Assembly: GCA_964016985.1 (NCBI GenBank)
Contig: OZ024828.1
Coordinates: forward strand, 89,272,399 to 89,336,398
DNA length: 64,000 nucleotides
Origin: Anodontia alba
Taxonomy: Eukaryota; Mollusca; Bivalvia; Lucinida; Lucinidae
Direction: 5' to 3'
The position numbers and the translations under genes are program-made. The notes beneath the pieces were generated by a model that saw nothing but the letters and a program-made list of their open reading frames with translations, searched no databases and was not told the DNA's origin. Shown in pieces: positions 45,809-56,595 of this stretch. Each line of letters opens with the position of its first letter. Position 1 is the first letter of the stretch.

Positions 45809-46055
45809 GTGTTATGGTGCTGGAGGTATATTTGGAGAGCCAAGAAGGCCGGTCTGCTACTGTTGCCGTACTAGGACGCGGTATGAACGACACTGTACCA
45901 TTGTACCGCGGAAATACGAGTACGACGAGGATGGCCGTCGGTTTCATTACGATGACCTTGGGCGGCGGTGTTTCTATCCACACAGGAATAGGTACATAAA
46001 AGCAACGACTGTCGTCACACCAGAGACTACGGTATCTACTTTTTTTCTTCTGTAA
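45809..46055 (+). CDS. Exon: Cys/Arg-rich cytoplasmic tail of the sushi-TM gene
   Basis: Acceptor ...gtgaacattctag ends at 45808. The first base completes the Gly codon left open by the transmembrane exon, a second exact phase match. The tail begins CYGAGGIFGEPRRPVCYCCR and continues TRTRYERHCTIVPRKYEY, then an acidic/aromatic stretch DEDGRRFHYDD. Rich in Arg, Tyr and Cys; several Tyr could be phosphorylated. No known domain recognised. The open frame runs to TAA at 46053-46055. Two weaker possible donors lie inside (GTACAT at 45992, GTATCT at 46032), so it may be terminal or may splice onward; coordinates past 45991 are less sure. No AATAAA is close downstream, and a MITE-like insert starts at 46069. 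Confidence 0.58.
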
Positions 46056-46068
46056 AAGAGGAGTTATT

Positions 46069-46290
46069 AATGAGGCCCTCCCAGGAAGGCACCGTGTCCC
46101 CATGTTCCAGAAAAATAATCGGCCATGTTCTCTTGCTCCCTAAATGATTTTCTAAATACTCCTTGTTGCCAGCATTAGTTTTGTTTCCTTGTTCCCTTTG
46201 AAATAATGCCAATGTTCCCTTGTTCCCTATAAAAAAAAATGGGCATGCTCCCTCCCCACACCCCATAAACCCCCTAAGAAGGCCTCATTT
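46069..46290. mobile_element. MITE-like insert with AATGAGGCC ends
   Basis: aatgaggccctcccaggaag at the left, cctaagaaggcctcattt at the right. The interior has repeated variants of ccatgttcccttgttccc in several degenerate forms. Single copy in this window. Confidence 0.55.
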
Positions 46291-46344
46291 ACATGAAGTG
46301 TTTGGTAATAATTCTGGTATTATTTATCTCCAGTTCCTATTGAA

Positions 46345-46392
46345 ATATATATTGTGTTTCTTATTAGAAGCGCCTCGATGGGGCTCCTCTAT
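46345..46392. repeat. Diverged E/F-type hairpin without its MITE body
   Basis: cttattagaagcgcctcgat followed by ggggctcctctatgagtacc. Followed by aacacgttttatagggaagt, which recurs at 46480. Confidence 0.4.
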
Positions 46393-46673
46393 GAGTACCC
46401 ACAACACGTTTTATAGGGAAGTAAAAAATTTTGCCGTAATCACCATAAATATTCGAACAGACATATCTGAGCAAAATATATGTTTTATAGGGAAGTAAAA
46501 AATATCTAAGAATTATCAACAAATAATCCTCTTTTTCTCTATTTTACGCTAATTGATTACTTTTTTTTTTGCCGTAATCACCCTAAATTTTCGAATAGAC
46601 ATATCTGAGCAGAATCTGTCTGAGTAGAGTATGCTCTGTTTGTCTGTTTGGCCAATATTTTTAGAAGATCACC

Positions 46674-46909
46674 TGGGCCCAGTTGTTCAAAGCGTCGTTA
46701 GCTTAACGAGCTCGTTAAGGGTCATTTTGTTAACTGTTTTAGCGGATTCAATACACAATATTCTGATATTTTTTGCTGAAAAATGTGAGTAGCTTTTGTA
46801 CTACTCACATTTTTTCAGCAAAAAATTTCAGCATATTTGTGTATCACTCGATGTAAATTTTAACGAATCGTTAACTAACGATGTCGTTAGCTTTGAACAA
46901 CTGGGCTCA
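46674..46909. mobile_element. Family J MITE
   Basis: tgggcccagttgttcaaagc to gctttgaacaactgggctca. Core ttttgctgaaaaatgtgagt / actcacattttttcagcaaa. Confidence 0.82.
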
Positions 46910-47279
46910 GATTGTTAAATAGACATCTTCAAATTATTGTACAAGGTGTAGCGGTGCCTCGACAATTAGAATATTTACGGCATACTTTATACTAGTGATC
47001 AACATACAAACAAAAATGTGCATTAAGCGTGCACAGATTAAACGTTGTTTGGTGTAAATATTATAAAGAAATTTAAATAGCTGAACGAAAATAATATATT
47101 GAACAGCATGCATCAGATGAACCAGCTAATAACGAAAAAAGGACGTTTTTACTGTAGACATCCGAACAGATACGCGAGTATCGTAGCTCGATGAGATTAG
47201 TACTTTTGATATTAACGATAAACTTATTTCGTTTAAACCCCCATCACATCAGACCAAGTTCCCACTACTTCCACAAAAA
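46910..47279. other. No recognised feature
   Basis: AT-rich, no coding or repeat signature. Confidence 0.4.
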
Positions 47280-47690
47280 TACGAAATAAATGGGCGGACG
47301 CAGTAAGAACTTATACAACGTGGTAGGAACGCAGTAGAAACCGATAAGAACGTAGTATGATCTTAATGGACGTGCAGAACGTGGTCAAATTTTGAACATA
47401 TTTAAAAAAAACGTGGAGAGGATGTAGTTGAATCAGGACGCAGTAAGAACTTGATAAGGGCTAAGAAAGGACGGTATGGACGTAGTTACGACCATAAACC
47501 TAGCATGGACTTCATTGGCGCAGAACAAGTATGGTGCGGACGCGAAAGATTGTATTGCGTTCTCACTGTATTGTCACTGCGTTCTTGCTATGACAACTGA
47601 GTTCTCACCACGACCGTTCGACGTCTCTGCAATGACAATGCTACGTCCATACCACGTTGTAGAAGACATCATTACGTAGTTGATAGCTTC
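47280..47690. repeat. Degenerate ACGTAGTAAGAAC-type short repeats, both orientations
   Basis: Phrases such as gacgcagtaagaactt, aacgcagtagaaac and gacgtagttacga recur to about 47500. From about 47550 the reverse-complement form appears (gcgttctcactgtattgtca, ctgcgttcttgc). A related patch is at 48285-48460. The open frame at 47476-47679 is a by-product. Confidence 0.5.
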
Positions 47691-47787
47691 TTATTTATAC
47701 GCCTGTTACACGTTTGCAACAGGTTCTTATTCCGTGTCTATTACGTTCAGCAAATCAAGTATAAATGCTAGATCCAATACCTCACAC

Positions 47788-48064
47788 CATTACGCAAACA
47801 TGCCTATTCAAATATACTCAAACTTTTACCACTCAAAATTGAAATTTTTCAGATAAAAAATTGTGATAATTTTCTTATTTCTGCTCAAAATATAGATTGA
47901 GGGTACTCGTTAGAACCGCCTCAACGAGGCGGTTCTAACGAGTATCCACAATCTATGTTTTGAGCAGAAAAAGAAAAATAATGTATACCCCTGTAAACCC
48001 CAGTTTTACTGTATAAAAGTGGGGTATAAGGGGATCAAAATTATATAGGCATATTTACGTGATG
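47788..48064 (-). mobile_element. Family E MITE
   Basis: cattacgcaaacatgcctat to ataggcatatttacgtgatg. Core about 47899-47945. Confidence 0.85.
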
Positions 48065-48284
48065 CTATCACTTGAGTTTAAACAAGTGTCATATGAATCA
48101 GGAACTTATTTTGCAACTAGTGTTATAGCAAGGACATCATGTACTTCTTGCACAAGCTGCACTTGTGTTAGTTAGGAGGACCATTCTTAGAAAGAATAGA
48201 AGGAAAAGAAGACAACTAGTATCTTGCTGGGTATGCCCTTGGTTTTCTTTTAGGACTAGTATTCATAAGATCAGGAAGGACTCA

Positions 48285-48460
48285 ATGAGAACATGGTAAA
48301 TGCGTCATAAACGTGTGGTACGATCTTACTGGTCGTAGTAAGAACGTACTGAACCTGGTGCATGCGTTTTCAAGCGAGTGGTTAGACGTTAGCGAGAACG
48401 TATTCGAAGCAGTGAGAACCTGACAAGGACGTAGTGAGGATGTAGAGGGAACTTGAACAA
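48285..48460. repeat. Degenerate ACGTAGT-type repeats, second patch
   Basis: ggtcgtagtaagaacgtact, agcgagaacgtattcgaagc and ggacgtagtgaggatgtaga. Same style as 47280-47690. Confidence 0.45.
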
Positions 48461-48976
48461 ATGGATTTTTTGGGGATTTTTCTACATTTGGCCACGTTCT
48501 CGCTACGTTTATCGAATTTTCAGAACCTAGAGCGGTCTTTGTGGTCTTTGTCTTGTGTGATGTGGGTATTACTCTAAAAAACACGACCATCTAAAATTTC
48601 TTTACAGCATTTGTAGAAGGTTATCTAGGTATCGCATGAAAACTTTGGTTCCAGCTGATAAAGCTGCCATTAATGTTGGTATCTGACTGCTTTGTTATAT
48701 GAATATCTTAAAACAGGAAATTAGTAGCACAAAAACATATCAGTATACTTCTATTGATGGGACGTCTGTTGTTGATAAACACTGTTGTCATATTATCATT
48801 ATGCAGTAGGTATCGAAAAACAAATCATGACAAATATCCCACTTTATACTAGTTGTTGGTCATAAAAAGTATACAAAGAACGTTTTGTAGCTAATTTTAC
48901 TTCTTGCACTACTAATGAACTGTCTTAATTATTAACGTCCTGTCTCACTGCAGTTAAGAATCATGTGATACAATAC
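48461..48976. other. No recognised feature
   Basis: Nothing assignable. Confidence 0.4.
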
Positions 48977-49260
48977 CATTATGAAAACACGCCTATTCAA
49001 ATATATAGAAAATTTCACCTCCAAAAACTGAAAATTTTCAGATAAAAATATCTGATATTTTTCATATTTCTAGTCAAAACATAGATTGTGGGTACTCGTT
49101 AGAACCGCCTCGGCGAGGCGGTTCTAACGAGTACCCACAATCTATATTTTTGAGCAGAAATAAGAAAAATAATATATACCCCTGTAAACCCCAGTTTTAC
49201 TATATAAGAGTGGGGTTTAAGGGGGTCAAAATTATATTATATAGGTATGTTTTTGTGATG
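48977..49260 (-). mobile_element. Family E MITE
   Basis: cattatgaaaacacgcctat to ataggtatgtttttgtgatg. Core about 49090-49136, apex cggcga. Contains a small attatattatata duplication near the right end. Confidence 0.85.
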
Positions 49261-49394
49261 TGACGTTTATGAAAGGAATACCATAATTGCTTCATGTCTA
49301 TTAAAATGTCAGGTAAGGTTGTTGAGAAAATAAAACCGAAGGGTTTCGAGTTTCCAGTTTTTCGCTCTTTCTACTACCTTACCCCACAATCCGA

Positions 49395-49589
49395 CTTAAT
49401 CCTTGTCCTGCTGAATAAATGAAGATGCCACACCCACTTCTAATTTTGAGCACTTGATCCTGATTGTTGCAATAAATTCACAAACTTAATGACAAACAGT
49501 GCAGATCCAGATCAGTTGGCTTCCACTGATCTGGCTCTACACTATTTGCAAAGACAGGGTATATCCGGGTTCAGCAGGACAAGGGTTAA
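49395..49589 (-). mobile_element. Family B MITE, collapsed hairpin
   Basis: cttaatccttgtcctgctga to tcagcaggacaagggttaa. The core apex is lost: cagttggcttccactgatct. Confidence 0.75.
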
Positions 49590-50332
49590 AGAAAGGTAAG
49601 TCATTATATTGAATGTGTGTTTACTTGTGAAGGAACTGTTTATTTGCCCCTATAACAAGAAATGTTTTTCTTTTACATCTGAGGAGCACAATAAATATAA
49701 TATGCTCAAAATATTTGCCAAACCCTTATTTATCTTTTGGACAATATATTTATCAGAACTGGCACTGAACCTTTAGGCGAATTGTGGGTATTCCAACTGC
49801 AACTAACTGGACTCCCCTTATTGTAGATTTGCTGTTATTTTGTTATGAGATAGACTTCATGTTGTCTCTGTCTCTCAGGAAAATCAAGCTGATATATATT
49901 GAAACTTTCAATTCTACTTCAAAATACCAAGAGAACTTGCTTTGACCATATCTTTTCAACTGAACTTCAGTTAAATAAAACTGTGTTAACTAAGCTGCGT
50001 TAACTTGGGTGACGTAGGCGTGCAAGTTTCCGACCCTTTGTTCGTCCGTTCGTCGTCCGTGTACTTACATCCACCCTGTATGAAGTCTACAAAATGTAAA
50101 ACTTTACACTTAGTTTCATTTCACTGGTTGTTTTAATTCACTGTGCTAAACAAGGACAACTCTCACTCTTCTGGTGCTTGTTTTCACATTTTAGTACGCA
50201 CGTACGACACAAACTTTAACGAAGTTCTTTATATTTTCTGAAACCGCAGAACCGCAATAGGATTCGGATTTATCAATAACGAACGTTTAAACTCGGGAAC
50301 ACATCTTAATGGTACTTTTTTCATAACATGTA
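49590..50332. other. No recognised gene
   Basis: Contains a ttgggtgacgtaggcgtgca patch; no family match. Confidence 0.4.
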
Positions 50333-50689
50333 CAGTCGAACCTCAATGGCTCGAACATCTTTGGGACCATGGAACTTCGTTCGAGACATGGGTAGTTCGA
50401 GCCACTGATGGTTAATCATGGCACCAGTTCAGGAAGCAAATAGCGATAATTTAGGGAAATCTTTTCGATTTTCTACACAGTGATTGTATGTTGAGTGTAC
50501 TCATTAGAATCGCCTCGATGAGGCGATTCTAATGAGTACACACAACATACAAGTTTACGATAAAATAAGAAAATTTCCTTAAATATTTGTTTTCTTGAGC
50601 TGTTAGAAGAATTTCGTAGGGACTCAAAAACGAGTTCGAATTAGCCATGGTAAACAAACCATCGTGTTCGAGCCATCGAGGTTCGACTG
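50333..50689 (+). mobile_element. Family F MITE, reference-quality copy
   Basis: ta-CAGTCGAACCTCAATGGCTC to GAGCCATCGAGGTTCGACTG-ta. Core at about 50495-50545: gtactcattagaatcgcctc / gaggcgattctaatgagtac around ga-t, fully paired. End sequence and TA duplication fit pogo/Tigger-type Tc1-mariner elements. Confidence 0.87.
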
Positions 50690-50976
50690 TATTTCTCTTT
50701 TGACAGCAGTGGAATGGGAAATCATCTGTTGTAACAGTTAGCGAGGTTCATCCGGAAAAGAAGCAGCACCAAGCTAAAAAATTGAATACATGGAAACCGC
50801 ACGCAAACCCAGTTCGAAACATTAATACAAGCACTAAATGAGTGACAAAAGTGACGTTATAATTTTGTTCAAACGTGGAATCAGCAAAAGGGAAGTGTAA
50901 GAGAAGTATAATAGGAAGTGTAAAAGACGTTATATATATGACGTCGTTGTGTTAAACAAACGCTTAAAATATTTAT

Positions 50977-51257
50977 CATCACGAAAACACGTCTATATAA
51001 TTTTGGTCTCCTTAAACCCCATTTTTATATAGTAAAACTGGGGTTTTCAGGGGTATACATTATTTTTCTTATTTTGCTAAAAAAACATAGATTGTGGGTA
51101 CTCGTTAGAACCGCCTCAGCGAGGCGGTTCTAACGAGTACCCACAATCTATCTTTTGAGCAGAAATTGAAAAAGATATCAGATTTTTTTAATTTGAAAAT
51201 TTTCTTGTTTTAGTTGTAAAATTTTCAATATATTTGAATAGGCGTGTTTTCGTAATG
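50977..51257 (+). mobile_element. Family E MITE
   Basis: catcacgaaaacacgtctat to aataggcgtgttttcgtaat followed by g. Core about 51097-51145. Confidence 0.86.
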
Positions 51258-51375
51258 TACTATCTGCGACGATGAACTGGGGAGGTGAATTTCTCTGTCT
51301 TTAAATTGAGACTGCAGCAAACCCAATGTACCCTGTCCAGCTCAACCATCTAATATAACCTCAACCTTACCTTGA

Positions 51376-51522
51376 GTGAAAGAAAGAAAATACGCCACAG
51401 AAATTGCTGGATTTAAACACAGTCATGAGAAAATAGCATATGCAAACAAAGAATACCCCAGATCATTCTACGCAGCCGCACAGTCTTATCACGTTGCACG
51501 TTGCACCGCTTACAGAATCATA
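51376..51522 (+). other. Possible remnant of a helix-turn-helix coding piece
   Basis: The open frame contains EYPRSFYAAAQSYHVARCTA followed by YRIIQ, which superficially resembles a transposase or Psq-type helix-turn-helix. A family F MITE at 51523 cuts it off. Weak: no other domain and no splice signals. Confidence 0.22.
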
Positions 51523-51861
51523 CAGTCGAACTTCAATGGCTCGAACACTTTTAGGACCATGGGTAGTTCGAGCCACTGAGGGTTAATCATGGCACCAGGT
51601 CAGGAAGCAAAAAGCGATAATTTAGGGAAATCTTTTCGATTTTCTACACAATAATTGTTTGTTGAGTGTACTCATTAGAATCGCCACGATGAGGCGATTC
51701 TAATGTGTACACACAACATACAATTTTGTGATAAAATAAGAAAATTCATCTAAATATTTGTTTTCTAAAGCTATCGGAAGAATTTCGTAGGGACTCAAAA
51801 ACGAGTTCGAATTAGCCATGGTAAACGAGCCATCGGTGTTCGAGCTGTCGAGGTTTGACTG
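51523..51861 (+). mobile_element. Family F MITE
   Basis: ta-CAGTCGAACTTCAATGGCTC to gtcgaggtttgactg-ta. Core gtactcattagaatcgccac / gaggcgattctaatgtgtac. Confidence 0.84.
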
Positions 51862-52374
51862 TACTTGTGAACATCTAAGGCTATGATCTGACTACGCAGA
51901 TACTGAGACTAATCTGGGATGTCTCTCTTTGCTCTTCGCATCTGCAACAAGGGCCAGTGTGCGTTTGTTTCCAGAACAATGTTTTCACGTTCATGTTACA
52001 TTTTCAAAATGAATGCGCTGTGTATGGGAAGGTACAGTATGGCGTAATCACGCAATCAAACCGTTGGCAGCTCCTGCATCGCTGCATTCTGGTGAAGACA
52101 TTCTTTAACGTTGTACACTCCATCATGTATAACCATTGTAAAGAAGAGTAAGACTTTGCTCCGACTGCACGTATATAGACCGATAAGGCAACACAGTTAA
52201 TTCTTTACTGGGTCTCTTCTCTTATGATATTTTACCAAACGAAGTATAGCAAACTCTCTCTCCTAACAAAGAAAACGCCGCATTCCTTGAAGCCTGATGT
52301 CCATAGGTAACATATGTATTCGCTGACATAATATGCACGAGGCAGTGTCACGTGATACGTAATACGTATGCTTT
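51862..52374. other. No recognised gene
   Basis: A short M-like phrase (tatgatctgactacgcagat) at about 51883; otherwise nothing. Confidence 0.4.
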
Positions 52375-52620
52375 TCTCTTAGTTTTTTCGACTGATCATT
52401 CCAAGGCGGTTTCCCTGTTGCAGTTCTTCTTTCTTTGTGCGTCTGTGGTTTCATATGTGACGTTTGTGGTGTCCTTATTTGTTCCTCATCTCTTCTTCTT
52501 TTGGTACGCCATGAGGGCTGTGCTTCGTGATTGTGATATTTTCTGGGTATCATCACTTATATTTGTACTAGAAGACGGTACAGATAAGCGAAAAAAGAAA
52601 TGAGTATTGTGCCTTTTTGT
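52375..52620 (+). repeat. Family N diverged repeat
   Basis: Carries cgactgatcattccaaggcg then gtttccctgttgcagttctt. Related pieces occur at 56095, 57600, 61610 and 62610, mostly in reverse. Its open frames (KAVSLLQFFF-like) recur with it and look like repeat by-products. Confidence 0.5.
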
Positions 52621-52740
52621 AATTGTGTTTGTTTGTTTCAAATTTTGCATGATAGGCAAAGGTATCAAGACAGTAACACTCGCCACTTTTGTTCCTACGT
52701 CTCTATAATGTATATGGAATAATGAACAAATATGAGCCAG

Positions 52741-52962
52741 CGCATGACAAAGCCTACAAAATGGCATGTGCGCCCAGCGAAGACTCAGATCAGCCTGGGC
52801 ATTTGCTCAGTCTGATCAGAGTCTTTGCTCTGCGCTCAATAGGTAGCTAAGGACCCAAGCTTTCTTCATGCGGACAGCGAAGACTCTGATCAGACTGGGC
52901 GGAAGCCCAGGCTGATCTGAGTCTTCGCTGGGCGCACATGCCATTCTAGGTTTCGTCATGCG
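52741..52962. mobile_element. Family A MITE, best copy
   Basis: Long terminal inverted repeats of about 60 bases: outer part cgcatgacaaagcctacaaa / cctaggtttcgtcatgcg-like text, then atggcatgtgcgcccagcga / ctgggcgcacatgccat. Two inner hairpins with stems ctgatcagactgggc / gcccaggctgatc. Confidence 0.82.
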
Positions 52963-53256
52963 CTTTCTCATATATGTTTGATCATGGAGTTGTTATATAT
53001 TATTTAAACGCTGCTATTTTTGACAGATTTGAAATTTTGTAAGATAATGTACATCACATGTCAAAAATGCTCCTAATATTTAAAAGTGCTATCAATCGTT
53101 GTTGAAATGTTGTTACCTTATCATTACATTTTGTCACGTTTGTCTCCCTTCTATTTAACAGCATGTATTCGCACTGAAACTGTGTCTCAGAATAGTTATT
53201 ATAGTTTGTAATGCTACTTTGCTGATACACTACTGAGTTAGAACTCTGCTAGTTCT
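52963..53256. other. No recognised feature
   Basis: Nothing assignable. Confidence 0.4.
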
Positions 53257-53350
53257 CAATTTAAATTTATATCGGACCGCTATCGGCCCAACAGAATTCC
53301 TGTCGGGCCGATAACAGTCCGATATAGATTTACGTAAAATATTTACTGGG
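53257..53350. mobile_element. Family H MITE, diverged
   Basis: aaatttatatcggaccgcta and tatagatttacgtaaaatat, ending ttactggg. Core cggcccaacagaattcctgt / cgggccg. Confidence 0.7.
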
Positions 53351-53480
53351 AAGTCCTCTGGCGGTGCATATTATTTTTAAAACTGTGGGAACTAGGTTTG
53401 GCGCCTGTAAAAGTCCGAAAGTTGCACCCTGTAACCATGCTACTGACCATACCAAGAAGATTTTTGCAGCTTTATACATA

Positions 53481-53802
53481 CAGTCGAACCTCGTTATCTC
53501 GAACTCGCTTATTTCGAATTACCTCTTATCTCGAAGTGAAAATCTGGTCCCTGTTTTAACATGAAACTATGACAACAGGCAACAAAATAATGTGGAAAAG
53601 AGGAGAAATTGCTCCTTTCTCCTGTTTTCCACATTATTATATATATATATTTGTAACTTCAGGAGTCAAATTGTTTAATTTGTTAAATGTGATTGTTCAC
53701 TTTGTTGTTTTCCTCACTCTCTCAACTCTAATATGTCGAGGTACGGATATCTCGAAGTATTTCAGTGAGTCCCTTGGAATTCGAGATAGCGAGAGTCGAC
53801 TG
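53481..53802 (+). mobile_element. Family G MITE (pogo-like), complete
   Basis: ta-CAGTCGAACCTCGTTATCTC to cgagatagcgagagtcgact then g-ta. The core hairpin is shortened at the apex (gaaattgctcctttctcctg). Internal aaatctggtccctgttttaa matches the 45098 copy. Confidence 0.86.
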
Positions 53803-53939
53803 TATTTGTCTAGCTGGTCTTCCCGTTGTGTGCGTGGGATGTGCTGTGATGTGACTGAAGCCTTTTAAAGTGTCTGTATTCGCGTCTCTTCTTTTTGGCT
53901 AGCTCTGGTGGCTTCGACTTTTCTTCGGGTTCTTCATTC

Positions 53940-54219
53940 CATTACGGAAACACGCCTATTCAAATATATTGAAAATTTCACCACCAAAAACTGAAAGTTT
54001 TCACATAAAAAAAATCTGATATTTTTCATATTTCTGCTCAAAACATAGATTGTAGGTACTCGTTAGAACCGCCTCGCTGAGGCGGTTCTAACGAGTAACC
54101 ACAATCTATGTTTTCGAGCAGAAATAAGAAAAATAATGTATACCCCTGTAAACCCCAGTTTTACTATATAAAAGTGAGGTTTAGTGGGGTCAAAATTATA
54201 TAGGTATGTTTTCGTGATG
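53940..54219 (-). mobile_element. Family E MITE
   Basis: cattacggaaacacgcctat to ataggtatgttttcgtgatg. Core about 54056-54100, apex cgctga. Confidence 0.86.
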
Positions 54220-54559
54220 CACTTTTCCACTTTTCCATATTCAGCTTATTAATTCTATAATCGATGAAATTATTCAGATGTTCACCTTAATCAGTATCCT
54301 TAGTAAACACAATTATCATTATTTTGCAAACAATTCTCTGAATATTTTAAACCATTCATAGCAAAATAGTTATTAAAATCTTTAAAATTTGAGACTGTCG
54401 ATGAAACATTGATGTTTCCTTTTTGTCAATTTTAGCAGATTTTGTATTACAATATCTTTGTAATAGTTAGTAAACAACCAGAATCTTTAGCAGACGACAT
54501 TTTGAAGATCTGACAGGCGGTAATTTTGAATAATAATTGTTTTTATTTTTTGTTTTTGT
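54220..54559. other. No recognised feature
   Basis: AT-rich. A short K-like phrase (agcagacgacattttgaaga) at about 54491. Confidence 0.4.
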
Positions 54560-54738
54560 TTGTTGTCTGCTCAAAAACATAAACAAAAACACCGCCTCGT
54601 TGAGGTGTTTCTAACGGGTAACCACAATCTATGTTTTGAGAAAAAATATGAAAAATATCAGAATTTTTAATCTGACAAATATCATTTTTTTTGTGGTAAA
54701 ATTTTCAGTATATTTGAATAGGTTTGTTTCCGTTTTGA
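54560..54738 (+). mobile_element. Family E MITE, decayed half
   Basis: tgtctgctcaaaaacataaa, core accgcctcgttgaggtgttt, then tgaataggtttgtttccgtt. The left half is missing. Confidence 0.6.
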
Positions 54739-54777
54739 ATAGAGATTCGATTGAAATGGCAAGCGCTTTTCCTTCAG

Positions 54778-54850
54778 TAGACCTATAGCAGACTTTTAGT
54801 GGGTTTTTTTTTTTTTGTTTTTTTTTTTATTATTTTATTTTATTTTCCTT
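54778..54850. repeat. T-rich low-complexity tract
   Basis: Long T runs broken by G and A. Confidence 0.85.
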
Positions 54851-55300
54851 GGGGTCATTGAGTCTATTCTTATATCTTAATAAAATAGAGTTCGGCTCAA
54901 GCCGATGCTAGGGACGGCATATGAAGAGTCTCAATGAAACCGAGATTACGATTTTCGTCATGTTACCTAAAATCGAAAATAGACTCTTCCAATATATAGT
55001 GTGGGAGAATCTATTCTGTCTTTAATGGGTTAAAAGTCGAGTTAAATCATATCTCTGGCAGTCCTTCTAGGTATTCTAGCTTATGCTTGAACATCAAATG
55101 AGGCGAATGAATACATCTGGAAATTTGTTTGTAATTGTTTTACAAGAGAGACATCCTTTGTGACTTCCTTTGTATCTATTACTCTCAGTAGTCAAGCCTC
55201 TTAGATTTTATTTCTCTTCACTACAGCTTATGTAAGTGCCGCGTGGCAATTGTAAAACATATCCCTGTATTTGACATAGTATATTTTATATTTTCTGGGC
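54851..55300. other. No recognised feature
   Basis: Nothing assignable apart from agagttcggctcaagccgat, a short hairpin at 54887. Confidence 0.4.
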
Positions 55301-55363
55301 TTTTTTTTTTTTTTTTTTTGTTTTGTTGTTTTTTTTTTTTTGTTGTTGTTTTTATTTTTTATT

Positions 55364-55436
<73 letters not shown>

Positions 55437-55441
55437 TGTGT
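55301..55441. repeat. T-rich tract followed by (GT)n
   Basis: T-rich 55301-55369, then about 35 GT units. Confidence 0.95.
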
Positions 55442-55444
55442 GAT

Positions 55445-55790
55445 TATTCAGCCCATAACCGAATTTTGAAAATTTATCACGATCACCGATGAGGCCTAGC
55501 CTAATCCGGTCCAGAAATCTTCGACACTAGTTTGTGTGTGTTCATTGCTCTCAAGGGTAAACTTTTCTGAATCTATTAAAGTTTTGGTAATAGTGACGAG
55601 TGGCGCCATATTTCACTATTGTGATTTTTTTATTATCTGGACCTCTGTCATCATTTAGCATATTCCCGGATTTTTGGACATTTATATGAAGGTTAATGAT
55701 GAGGTCTAAAAGGTCAAGCTTCGAAATGTTTTCATTTGTGTACGTGCGTGTTCACTGCTCAGAAGGCCATTCCTTTCAGAAGCATAAATG
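55445..55790 (+). repeat. Two-unit ~175-bp direct repeat
   Basis: Both units carry a gatgaggcctag / gatgaggtctaa phrase, then tgtgtgttcattgctctcaa and gtgcgtgttcactgctcaga, then ttttctgaatctat / ctttcagaagcata. A third unit is at 14570. Confidence 0.5.
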
Positions 55791-55806
55791 AAGTTACCCA
55801 AGACAG

Positions 55807-56086
55807 CATTACGAAAACACGCCTATTCAAATCTTATGAAAATTTTACACAAAAAAAAATAAAAAAAATTCAGATAAATATTCTGATATTTTTCATAATT
55901 CTGCTCAAAAGATAGATTGTAGGTACTCGTTAGAACCGCCTCGTCGAGGCGGTTCTAACGAGTACCCACAATCTATGTTTTTGAGCAGAAATAAGAAAAA
56001 TAATGTATACCCCTGTAAACCCCAGTTTTACGATATAAAAGTGGGGTTTAAGGGGGTCAACATTATATAGGCATGTTTTCGTGATG
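55807..56086 (-). mobile_element. Family E MITE
   Basis: cattacgaaaacacgcctat to ataggcatgttttcgtgatg. Core about 55920-55967, apex cgtcga. Confidence 0.87.
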
Positions 56087-56094
56087 GAGAGCAG

Positions 56095-56238
56095 TCAGGA
56101 AGCATAACCTACCGAGGCACCGAAAGAAGGAGAGATAGGAACAAGCAATTAGACACTATAGCACAGTAGCAATGGTCGCCACACAAAGAAGAATTGCAAC
56201 AGAAGAAATACCTCGGAATGGTCAGCAAAAACAAAAAA
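56095..56238 (-). repeat. Family N piece
   Basis: Reverse form: aagaagaattgcaacagaag, aaatacctcggaatggtcag. Confidence 0.5.
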
Positions 56239-56595
56239 CAGTCGAACCTCAATGGCTTGAACATCTTTGAGACCATGAAAATTTGTTCGAGTTACGGGTG
56301 GCTCGAGCCACTGAGGGTTAATCATGGCACCAGGTCTGGGAGCAAATGACAATAATTTAGGGAAATCTTTTTTATCTTCAAAACAATAAGGGTACGTTAT
56401 GTGTACTCATTAGAATCGCCTCGATGAGGCGATTTAAATGAGTACACACAACATACAATTTCATGATAAAAGAAGAAAATTTCCCTAAATACTTGTTTTC
56501 TGGAGCTATCAGAAGAATTTCCTGGGCAGTAAGAAACGAGTTCGAATTTACCATGGTAAAGAGTCATCGGTGTTTGAGTTATTGAGGTTCGACTG
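56239..56595 (+). mobile_element. Family F MITE
   Basis: CAGTCGAACCTCAATGGCTT to gttattgaggttcgactg-ta. Core gtactcattagaatcgcctc / gaggcgatttaaatgagtac with one mispair. Confidence 0.85.
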
